Part shown: positions 25,149-35,108 of the stretch, in pieces | Position numbering within the stretch: position 1 is the stretch's first letter | Layout of the letters: each line of letters starts with the position of its first letter | From: Zerene cesonia | Taxonomy: Eukaryota; Arthropoda; Insecta; Lepidoptera; Pieridae | Assembly (NCBI RefSeq): GCF_012273895.1 | Contig: NW_024045133.1 | Span: 62,001-126,000, forward strand | Direction: 5' to 3' | DNA length: 64,000 bases | Translations under genes and position numbers: made by a program | The notes under the pieces: generated by a model | Databases searched by the model: none | What the model saw: the letters and a program-made list of their open reading frames with translations, nothing else | What the model was told of the DNA's origin: nothing

Positions 25149-25755
25149 CATAAAAAAATAGTCTTACATATAAATACTTCGTAATACCAACCTACTAGCA
25201 CACAAATCATTTTGACAAATGCGTCATTGCGTTATCAACTGTCCCATGTGACGGAGGACATTACTTCCCCATGGGATGGCAGGACAACGATAGAAAATCT
25301 CCGTAAGTTCACAAACATTAGCTATACCCATATAACTATCGCTCGCAACCTGAAGAACTGCAAAGATTGTTTTCCTAAAGATCTGGTTTGAATTATACAT
25401 TTCTAGCACGACTTATATGACGAAGGTTTAAATTGTTCTATCTATAGGTTCTATTTCAAGTTTTGGTATAGCCAGACTGCTGGTATCTTCCTCTAATCGC
25501 ATAAAATTAAACTAGGCACTAGTGATGACTTCTTGAACTGTGTATGGCCTGTGTTGCACCGTAAAGAGTAGATTTGTAGTGGTATATAAACAAAAAATTT
25601 CATCTTGCCACTTGAGATCATTATTTGACATCATCATCATGACATGGACATAAGGTTCGAAACTTTTCAATAGACTGATAAGCATTTTAAATACGATTTA
25701 CCCAAATAATAAAACAAGTTTTAATCTTTAATTTGTTGTTACGTAAGTAATTTAA

Positions 25756-27244
25756 ATGAAGATTCTAGTACACAGACAAAAGGATGTTATGCAGTTACTA
25801 AATGCAGCTTTAAAAGCTACTGATCTTTATACTGCGATGAAATATAGGTATGTAAAATTTTGAACATTTTTTATACTGTCCATATTATTCGCAGTGTTAT
25901 TTATTGCGTATGTTTCTATTTAACCGATGAATGCACCAACCAATATAATAGTAAATCTATTTTTAAAATATAAAAAATCGTTTTATTTTTAGTGCTTCGG
26001 ACAGCAAACGGAAAACACTAAGTGCAAGTAAGTGTCATTTTTTTATTATTATTTTTATTTAATTTCATGTAACTCAGACTCATTTTGTTAGTAACAATTA
26101 ATTCTTAAAAACTATGTTAGTATATTATGTCAGTATGTCTTATATAAAATAATTGTGACTACTAGGTATGCCAGCCACTACTACAATGCTATAATGGAAG
26201 AAGAAAGTTTGCAGCAGTGGTTGACATACCAGCAGTCAAGCCAGCTCGCTATACAGCGCATGATCTCATTTTAAATATCCTATAATATATAATATGCTAG
26301 CTTTTTCCTGCGGCTTCGTATGCGTTAATTCGGAGTACTTTAATAGATGTTATTATACATATAAGCCTTCCTCTTGAATGTGATCAATTAAAAAAGCCAT
26401 CAAAATCCGTTGCGTAGTTTCGTAAATTTAAGCATACAGAGGGACATAGGGACAGAGAAAACGACTTTGTTTTATACTATGTAATGATATTCTAAAACTT
26501 TTCGTTTTTTCGTTGTTGCAACATTCTCTAGATGGCGTGGCACAGTATTAGTGGCTATTTATTGCTATTTAACATACTATAGTTGGCCTCGTTTTATATT
26601 TAATTACTTTATAATATATCAGTAAAAGAATAAAGAATTTCCGCCAAGATTCGTCCTTTACATTATTACTTTCGTGTAACAAAAACCCTACAGATTCTAT
26701 ATAAAAGATATAATAAACATTTTATAGTATCTTATTTTAAGTTACGATACATTCAGTTTCATTTTAACAGCTGCAAACTAACACACCAGTGCCACCAACT
26801 TATCTCTGAAATGATGGGTATCGTCACCATCACTTCAGAATGATAGAATGGTATTATGAATGATATTCCGGGCATCACTTTTAATAGCTTTCGGCGTGTT
26901 TAACAATTAAAATTTAGGAAATGGTTGTAAAACCCACAGAGCACTAGAAGTATATCGTTAAAACAACCATATTTTCTTACTTTCCGATGTATCATATATG
27001 TATATTGTGTAATTATTTGTTATATGAATATAAATGATCGTATTCTTAATTCTTTAATCCAGATACAGATGCCGAACAGCCGACGAGTTCTTATGTATAC
27101 CGTAGCCAACGCAGACCGTCCTCGATTTTCCTCAAAAATGGTGTGTGGTGGGTGGTGGTACTGGGGCTTGGGGGGACGGCCGTGGCTTTTACAATTTTAT
27201 TGTTGAAGTTCTTGAGTCAAGTTCCTGTTAAGCGAGTGCTGTGA
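25756..27244 (+). CDS. small single-span membrane protein, 3 exons, unrecognised
   Basis: Exons 25756-25847, 25993-26027 and 27063-27244 join in phase (AG|T, A|AT) into about 102 residues. An in-frame TAA directly precedes the ATG. The first exon gives an amphipathic-looking segment (MKILVHRQKDVMQLLNAAL...), the second a short basic stretch (SDSKRKTLS), the third a basic run followed by a hydrophobic helix (WWVVVLGLGGTAVAFTILLL, about residues 72-91) and a short basic tail, as in a tail-anchored or type II protein. An AATAAA lies 3 bases after the stop (27248-27253). I do not recognise the family. A further exon at 27646 fits exon 1 equally well (next entry). Either this is one gene with alternative ends or two genes. 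Confidence 0.5.
26281..26490 (-). repeat. interspersed repeat, family E
   Basis: Minus-strand copy: ccatcaaaatccgttgcgtagtttcg and gacttatgt-type end; starts with gcggcttcgtatgcgtt. Confidence 0.5.
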
Positions 27245-27645
27245 TAAAATAAATAATGTAACACTGGATGGCGTTTTTATTTTAATAATCAGTTATGGCT
27301 GAAGATAGAGAAGATTTAATATACACAGCAAACTTAGAAATAAATTGTTAGCTTAAAATTAAGAGTTTATTCATATAAAACTATGTATCTACGTTCGTCG
27401 GTTACCCGTAAAACTTTTAAAAACTCATTATAAACTCGAAAGTTTGTTAGCAGTAGCTACATGCATTGTATGAATGGATGGATGTTACTCCAGCACGTCA
27501 AAACCTTTGAATGGATTTTGATACTTGACAATTATGAAGCTTATATACCAGACTAACACATGACCTATAGAATTACTTGATTTTGCCCGTGGATTTGTCC
27601 GTGAGTCAAAGTTAGTTTATAATGTTTTTTTTTAATCTGTTACAG

Positions 27646-27859
27646 TATCTACGACACCTACACTATCTGTGGTATGGAAAAGAAATCGCAAGTACGCGGT
27701 CCCGCTTACATGAACGCGTTTAGAGTGAGAGGTCCGATACACGGCGAAAACAGTTGTTTCGCGCGGAATTTGCTGTGCTTTGTTTGGGTCGCCGCTTTTA
27801 TTATCACGTTGGGTTTAATTACGTGTTTCGTTATAGTTTTGATTCGAAAATATGATTAA
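27646..27859 (+). CDS. alternative terminal exon (or last exon of a second gene) encoding another membrane helix
   Basis: A strong acceptor (T-rich tract, then TTACAG at 27640-27645) precedes an open frame ending in TAA at 27857-27859. Its required phase (one base to finish a codon) matches the donor of the exon at 25756-25847 but not that of the exon at 25993-26027. Joined to the former it gives about 101 residues: a basic segment, then a hydrophobic helix (LLCFVWVAAFIITLGLITCF), then a short tail RKYD. AATAAA follows at once (27859-27864). Length, layout and signal position mirror the alternative form ending at 27244. An internal ATG at 27674 would give a 61-residue product if the exon is not spliced. 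Confidence 0.45.
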
Positions 27860-27954
27860 ATAAATTTAGAATATGTTTGCGTTTGTTTTAAATAATTTGT
27901 TTTGAACAATCAGCATATAATTTCATATTTAAAATGTTTACCACTATCTGTCCA

Positions 27955-28251
27955 TCATGATCAGCCCATATATGTTCCTACTACTGGGACACCAGCCTCC
28001 TATGAGGGTGCAGGCCTTAATTCACCACGCTGGCACGCAAGTGCGGGTTGGCAGATGTCACATATCTTCGAATTGTTTGATTCATGGACAGGCCGGTTTT
28101 GCTCACGATGTTTTCATTCATCGTTTTAAGCAGTGGTGATGTAATTACAGATAAATTGAAATATCAATTTATTTCCTACGTGCTCGCCCGGTCTCGAACC
28201 CCGACTTATCGATTTCTAAGTCCCGAGGTTCTTTCCACCGAGCCACCACTG
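27955..28251 (-). mobile_element. tRNA-derived SINE, type A
   Basis: On the minus strand the element starts with a tRNA-like head: A-box-like GTGGCTCGGTGG and B box GGTTCGAGACC, followed by a conserved body (caatttatct..., atcaccactgc, ccaacccgcac) and ends near tgatcatgatgga. The same body recurs at 30098-30390, 60963-61253 and in part at 18551-18664. Confidence 0.7.
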
Positions 28252-28828
28252 TTTTGTGCTGTCATACCACTGTGTATCTGTGCTTACTAAGGTTTATTTT
28301 TGCATAACTGGTTAATGTCTGATGTCGAGTATTCTCCCAAACAGGCCTGAAGCCAGTAATCAATATCGGTTGGTAGTTTTACATGTATACAGACAGAATG
28401 GTATAAGTATGTATGTTCTTATATAATGTAACTTTAACAGCTGTTTGGTTTTAGCGTTAAACATTTCAAATTATGTTCATCAGATAAATAAATCAACTAT
28501 CTCTAGTGAAAACATGGGGTTTTGAATGAAACACCAATATTCAGTTGCTGTTTATTCTTATTACATAGGTATACAGTTTACAAAAATGGAAGATGTGTGG
28601 CTGGAAAACAGAAATAATTAGTCAATGTCTCTTGTATTTGAGATTGAAGGATTCAGAAGCAGATTATCGTTTGGTTTCTTTATAAATCCACATCAAATTT
28701 ATATAGTAATGTTTGATCGTCGCGTTTTATCATGACAAATAATTAAGTGGATATTCATGACCTTTGTAGTGATAGCCATGTACACAATTGCACAAGGTAT
28801 AGAAATATTAGTTGTTGGGAATTTTTAA

Positions 28829-28920
28829 ATAGAAATAACTCGATCACGAGACGGGATTCGATACCGCTTCATTTTGCCAAGCCGTAACCATGCATAGCCT
28901 CTCGGCCACCCGTGATTCCG
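28829..28920 (-). mobile_element. short tRNA-like SINE, type C
   Basis: Minus-strand copy: gatcacgagacgggattcgatacc ... ctctcggccacccgtgat. B box altered. Confidence 0.6.
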
Positions 28921-29411
28921 CCTCTGCTATCGAATTTCTTTTTCAGTTTCATGTGCTTCCTAATCATCTCAATAGATGGCGTGGGGTGCCCCTTTGTTGT
29001 TTTGTCCGATAGCCGGTCTACCCTGAGTATTCCAGTCTTTTATTTTTATGCGACTTTTATATTTCACTTTAAAATTTTAATAGAAGTTATAAATAACTTA
29101 AAAACTAAACCATTTTCTGATCTGTAAAAGGATTTTTAAACAGAATCTACCCAGGTTACTCAAACAATAAATACATCGTGTTGAAATCTCTACACTTTTA
29201 ATTTATGTTCTATAATCATTAAGTTTTGTGCGAATTTATGTATACCGTACAAATAACCGCCAAATTGGTAAGACATTTGACACAGCAATCGAGTACGCGA
29301 GTGACACCGCGCTCAACACAGAGCTTTTTCATTGTATGGAAATATCTATATACGTTTAAAAACACTACATAGAACAAAGCAGTTACTTACCACTTCTTTG
29401 ATGAATGCTTA

Positions 29412-30021
29412 GAGCGGGCGTACACGGACTGCTCGAGCAGTTAACGGCTGAGCGACGTACACGGACCGCTCAAGCGGTCGGCGTTGACTGCTTGAGCAAT
29501 CAGTTGTTGACTGCTGCAGCTGTCGCTACCAACCGCTCGAGCAGTTGAATTTCTACCGCAGTCTAGTTATGGATTCTGACGAGGAAGCACTGCTTTTGCT
29601 GCTTCTGCTCAAGCGGAGACGACGGCGGCGACGTCAAAAGAGAAAATTTTGGATTCATCCTATTTTGGAATTAAGAGAACAACATGGACAATTCCATCAT
29701 TTGTTTATGGAACTTAGAAGTGATGAAGAAAAGAGAAGAAAAGAGACGCCGCGAGGCCAGAAGAGAAGGGAGGGGGAGGTCGTAAAGCTGTCGACTGCTC
29801 TAGAGCCGCCGACGGCTCGAGCAGTCAGTGTATGCCTCGCGACTGCTCGCGAGCGGTCGACAGCACGATGGAATTTCATCATGTAGTTGACGGCTTGAAG
29901 CGGTCGCGACTGCTCGAGCAGTCGTGTGTACGGCAGCGAATGAATGGTTATAGTTCATCGTGCGGTCGCGGCTTCAAGCAGTCGGTCATAACTGCTTGAA
30001 GCGGTCCGTGTACGGCTGGCC
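29412..30021 (+). mobile_element. non-autonomous PIF/Harbinger element with TTA target duplication
   Basis: The 610-bp element is flanked by TTA on both sides (29409-29411 and 30022-30024), the usual PIF/Harbinger target duplication. Its ends are imperfect inverted repeats sharing CGTACACGG (gagcgggCGTACACGG and ggccagcCGTACACGG). About ten short palindromes of the type GACTGCTCGAGCAGTC fill the outer 170 and 250 bases, likely protein-binding sites. In the middle is an open frame resembling the N-terminus of a Harbinger transposase; the catalytic core is missing. The unrelated repeat it landed in continues on both sides. Confidence 0.75.
29569..29886 (+). pseudogene. N-terminal fragment of a Harbinger-type transposase
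   Basis: The ATG at 29569 opens a frame of about 105 codons: an acidic start (MDSDEEALLLLLLL), an arginine run, then FWIHPILELREQHGQFHHL and MELRSDEEK, as at the start of PIF/Harbinger transposases (arginine run, F-W-x-H-P, G-x-F-H-H-L). The frame then leaves the family pattern and runs through subterminal palindromes to a stop. No DDE catalytic residues remain, so it cannot act as a transposase. Confidence 0.65.
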
Positions 30022-30097
30022 TTAGATCTTTAAAACTACACAACTGATTTTGATGGGCTTTTTAATTGACTGATTCAAGGGGAAGTTTTATATGTTA

Positions 30098-30390
30098 TCA
30101 TCATCAGCCCATATATGTTCCCACAGCTGGGACACAGGCTTCCTATGAGGGTTCAGGCCATAATCCACCACGCTGGCCAAGTGCGGGTTGGCACATGTCA
30201 CATGCCGTCGAACTTTTAATTCTTGTCGGTTTCCTCACGATGTTTTCCTTCACCGTTTAAGCAGTGGTGATGTTATCTACATACGCAGATAAATTGAAAA
30301 ATCAATTTATTTCCTGCGCGCTCCCCCGGTCTCGAACCCCGACTTATCGATTTTGAAGTCCGAGGTCCTCACCACTGAGCCACCACTGCT
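30098..30390 (-). mobile_element. tRNA-derived SINE, type A
   Basis: Near full length, with A box TGGCTCAGTGG and B box GGTTCGAGACC on the minus strand. It is flanked by tatatgtta and tatatgtgtta, a probable short target duplication, and lies inside an older repeat already split by the Harbinger element 76 bases to its left. Confidence 0.75.
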
Positions 30391-30472
30391 TATATGTGTT
30401 ATAACATCTATTAAACTAGTACGAATTGAACAAAAGCCAGTTATAAAATAAAAACACACGAGTCATCAAGTA

Positions 30473-30478
30473 TTTATT
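30473..30478 (-). other. polyadenylation signal of U1-70K
   Basis: Minus-strand AATAAA, eight bases past the stop codon of the last exon. Confidence 0.5.
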
Positions 30479-30486
30479 TCGGAAAT

Positions 30487-31201
30487 CTAATAATTATAAT
30501 CATCGCCATTGGCGTCCTCTGGGTTGTATTTATTTTCGTCTTCGCTCGGCTCTTGCTTGATGTGCACGTCCAGGGGCGGTAGGCTGAACTCGGGATAGTC
30601 TGAAAATTCATTTCATTTATATTAATTTTTATACGAATAATGCCAAAGCAGTATCATTTCAAAAATTTAATGATAATCTGAAATTCATTCAATTAATTTT
30701 ATTTTCATTTGAAAAATTTCTAAGCAGTGGCATTAAAGATAATCTTGACTTCATTGCATTAATATTATGTGCATAAATATAAATAATAATAGGAAAAAAT
30801 TTCAAAGCGGTGGTTTCATTTATAACATATAAAGACTCATATAAGACCTATATATACATATAACTTATAGTAAACTGGTGAATGAGCACACCAAGACATA
30901 TTTTAGACATATTTCATGATAATTATCACAAAATTCGTGAATTATTAATGAAAAATGTCTGTTATGTCTGTATTATCTGAGAAACTTATAACTGGACACA
31001 AATTCACATTATATCTAACATTTACTTACAAATCCTAAATGCGATGCAACAATTTAGTTATTTTGTGTCAGTGACGCCACACTCACATTCAGTTTCAATA
31101 CCAGCTTCGTTGCCCAGCATATCAGCTCACAACCCCAACAACCAACTCACCATCATGCGGCTCCTCTTTGATCTTGATGTCCTCCGGCTTGACCTTCGGC
31201 T
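30487..31201 (-). CDS. snRNP-U1-70K: U1-70K C-terminal exons
   Basis: Minus-strand exons 31201-31151 (its 5' part lost in the gap) and 30599-30487, joined in phase (CAT GAT G|AC). They encode PKVKPEDIKIKEEPHD and then an acidic end (DYPEFSLPPLDV... ending GDDYNY, stop TAG at 30489-30487). The lysine/glutamate IKxEE and IKQEP motifs resemble sumoylation sites (psi-K-x-E), an inference only. AATAAA on the minus strand lies at 30478-30473. Assignment to U1-70K rests on strand, position and the fit with the preceding RS exon across the gap; the C-terminal tail is the least conserved part of the family. Confidence 0.8.
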
Positions 31202-32201
31202 NNNNNNNNNNNNNNNNNNNNNNNNNNNNNNNNNNNNNNNNNNNNNNNNNNNNNNNNNNNNNNNNNNNNNNNNNNNNNNNNNNNNNNNNNNNNNNNNNNN
31301 NNNNNNNNNNNNNNNNNNNNNNNNNNNNNNNNNNNNNNNNNNNNNNNNNNNNNNNNNNNNNNNNNNNNNNNNNNNNNNNNNNNNNNNNNNNNNNNNNNNN
31401 NNNNNNNNNNNNNNNNNNNNNNNNNNNNNNNNNNNNNNNNNNNNNNNNNNNNNNNNNNNNNNNNNNNNNNNNNNNNNNNNNNNNNNNNNNNNNNNNNNNN
31501 NNNNNNNNNNNNNNNNNNNNNNNNNNNNNNNNNNNNNNNNNNNNNNNNNNNNNNNNNNNNNNNNNNNNNNNNNNNNNNNNNNNNNNNNNNNNNNNNNNNN
31601 NNNNNNNNNNNNNNNNNNNNNNNNNNNNNNNNNNNNNNNNNNNNNNNNNNNNNNNNNNNNNNNNNNNNNNNNNNNNNNNNNNNNNNNNNNNNNNNNNNNN
31701 NNNNNNNNNNNNNNNNNNNNNNNNNNNNNNNNNNNNNNNNNNNNNNNNNNNNNNNNNNNNNNNNNNNNNNNNNNNNNNNNNNNNNNNNNNNNNNNNNNNN
31801 NNNNNNNNNNNNNNNNNNNNNNNNNNNNNNNNNNNNNNNNNNNNNNNNNNNNNNNNNNNNNNNNNNNNNNNNNNNNNNNNNNNNNNNNNNNNNNNNNNNN
31901 NNNNNNNNNNNNNNNNNNNNNNNNNNNNNNNNNNNNNNNNNNNNNNNNNNNNNNNNNNNNNNNNNNNNNNNNNNNNNNNNNNNNNNNNNNNNNNNNNNNN
32001 NNNNNNNNNNNNNNNNNNNNNNNNNNNNNNNNNNNNNNNNNNNNNNNNNNNNNNNNNNNNNNNNNNNNNNNNNNNNNNNNNNNNNNNNNNNNNNNNNNNN
32101 NNNNNNNNNNNNNNNNNNNNNNNNNNNNNNNNNNNNNNNNNNNNNNNNNNNNNNNNNNNNNNNNNNNNNNNNNNNNNNNNNNNNNNNNNNNNNNNNNNNN
32201 N
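31202..32201. other. assembly gap (1000 N), left edge of the inverted contig
   Basis: The gap cuts into a U1-70K coding exon at 31201; the right side is a CA repeat. Confidence 0.95.
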
Positions 32202-32339
32202 ACACATTGACACGCATACAGACACACGCACACGCATACACACACCCGCACACATACACGCATACATACAGTCATGTACACACACGCATACACACACACG
32301 CACACACTATAAAAATATAGATACAGTTACGTAAACACA

Positions 32340-34988
32340 CGCGCTATGAAAATGCGCTTAAGCGCGCACACAGATACGGTGGTCGCACTTTAATAAGCAT
32401 TCATGTGCAATTTCTGATGATTTACTACTTTTCTATCAAAAAAGAAAAAAAAACCAACATACATTATGTTTGCATTTTCTTTTTAAAGAGCGACCGCTAC
32501 CAAACGTGTAGCGAAACATTGGCAAGCAAGTAACAATACATTAGTAGAATGCAATGTCTGCCGAACATATTTAGAGCCTCACTATCGTAAACGTTGATAA
32601 TCTGTGGTTGAACCAATCTTATCTTTTGTCTCTTTCCCACACGAATTGTTGCATGCGAGCGAAAGAGACGAAACATACGATAGGCAATTTATTTGCTAAG
32701 GGGGGGCGGGGGGAATAGGTTGGTGTCTAAATATGTTATTTGAGCGGGCTGTACTACCGTTTTGGAGGGATTTTTTTATTTTATCTGTTTCGTTGCTATA
32801 CTGGCTTAAAATCCAATCATTTATTCATTCAATTAGACTTCTTAAAGTTGTCCTTTTCGAAACAATTTTTTTTCTACCGGTTGTAGCGGTTTCTACAGAG
32901 AAGAACTGGCAAGAAACTATATAGTTGATCTTTTTATATCTTATCATATTAATGATTATGATGATGCCGGGAGAACCCTTATTGTAAACTCGAACTAATA
33001 ATCTAAATAGAATAATATCATAATTAGTTTTAACAAAAATACTAAACCAACTTCGAATTGTGAGAGCGATGGAAAATAAATGAGACAACACAGCACCAGC
33101 TTTCCAATAAAAAAAATAGAATCATTAAAATCGGTTTACCCATTCGAAACAAACGCACCTTAAATTATAAATAGAAAATAGAGACGAATTAAAAACTTCC
33201 ACCTCTTTTGAAGTCGATTGAATTAAATGAATCATTACGCAAATGTCTGTCCCTCCAGCGCGGTTGGCGGCCCGCGCCCGTACCGCGTTGCGTATAACGA
33301 TATCATTAATGAGTGGTTTTTTCTATTCGCACCACAGACCCAGCCGTTATGACCAATGCCTCTCGAGTACGTCAACGTTGTTTATAGGTTTGTATGTGGT
33401 AAGACGCCAACATACAACTGCATTAGACTAATGAGCATTATGGGGGTTTTAATGATTGAGTTTCATTAGGGCGATATAGGTTTGATGATGCGGTGATTGT
33501 TAGTAGCAACGTGTTGAATTTATGTGGGTTTAGTTAGGATTTGGTGGGAATTTTTGGTTTTTTCGTTATTTCTGGTACCAGGGTAGTTTGTGAAGTTAAT
33601 AAATAGTAAATGAAATGCGTTGATACGAAAAGGTTCGATATTGAATTAATGATTGAAATCGCGTTAATGATCTGTATAGTGAAATGGAATTTGAATGGTT
33701 ATTGAGGTGTGATTTAGTAAGGATAATAAATAGTTTTATTAATCAAATGTTTCAGTATCGCTAGTGACTAGTTGACGAGTTTTTCTTTCAAATTATTCAC
33801 ATTCTACTATATTAAATGGCCATCATTTAAGGAATTTCAGAAATTAGCCTAATGATTGACGAAATTGAATTTTGCCCTATTGTATTTACACATAAAATAT
33901 CATTAAATTTAATTTATTAAATATATTAAATTTAAACATTAGATTCTGCGGTGTATACATAACTTTATATACAATTTTGAAAAAACACATATTTGGGGGT
34001 ATTCTTATAAAGTACAACACCATAACGACAATGTCCGTCACAAGGATAAGTATGGTTTTTAAATTATTTTTACATTCAAATGTTTATTTTTTATTTTTCT
34101 TTAAATTTTTTTTTATTTTTTGATAAAATAAAACAATTATTGCGCAAAATGGGATACCGTAAGTAGAGCGCACCAGGTAACTTGGTAATATTACAAAGGA
34201 ACGCGCGCCACGGAATTTAAATATATAATGAAAGTAAGTAAAAGTGGAAACGGAAATGTATGAAATTTAACGTAATTGAGGGTAGGTATCATTTTGTTAT
34301 CTATTCACGGCGTCACGGCTCGGTCGGTAGGTATAACGTGTTTATTTGGAGACGGCTCTCAACTGATGCGCGATTTTGATACTTAATTGTGTGTGTGATA
34401 TAGTTGAGTTTTGCTTGATAAATTGTCAAACAGATTTGTTACGCAAAAGTCGATCGTATCACGTACTCATAGAGATCAAATTCGTTTGATGGACATAATT
34501 TGTCGTGTTTAAGGCAGGCATCAGTTGGGAATTGTTGTCTTATTGCGATTTCAATAGGTTTGAGATTGCAATGTATGTGTTTTTCAGCGTCACAGTGAAA
34601 GTCTATATGGATATTGGATTATTTTTTTGTTGTATGTATGTCCATGCAGACTTTGTGTTTGTTGTCCCACGCGCGTGCCTCTTGGTTTTTTTGATGATAA
34701 TGTGCTGCGTTTTGCGTTGAATGAAGTTTGTTCAAACTCTGTTCAGCGCATTTTCATGTATTCGCAATTTTCTTTTTTTTTTGTGTAATCACGCTACGCT
34801 AATTATAATTTGATGTACAAAGAAATCCACTTTGCACACCTTTAAAAGGGCAAGGCATTAAATATTTATTGTTGCTATATATTTTTTAAGAATTTTCCCA
34901 TTGTTTCAAATAACAACACAAATCACGTCATCCGGGCAAGTATCACGGTGCGATAAATGCCGCGATCACGTGTATTTTAGCGAAGCGT
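32340..34988. other. intronic sequence of U1-70K if the contig is turned over
   Basis: No exon with splice sites in either strand; AT-rich with a few GC-rich patches (33258-33290). In the corrected order this is the intron between the two halves of the RRM. Confidence 0.5.
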
Positions 34989-34998
34989 NNNNNNNNNN
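34989..34998. other. short gap (10 N)
   Basis: Followed by a run of A. A second 10-N gap is at 57201-57210 and a 201-N gap at 63442-63642, the latter flanked by runs of G. Confidence 0.9.
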
Positions 34999-35108
34999 AA
35001 AAAAAAAAAACAAATGCGAAACCGCAAAAAATACCCACGACACGAGCGAGGCACGCCCGTGGGGCGCGCGGGCGAGCGGGATGTAACATGTGCGCACGCG
35101 CATTGCAG

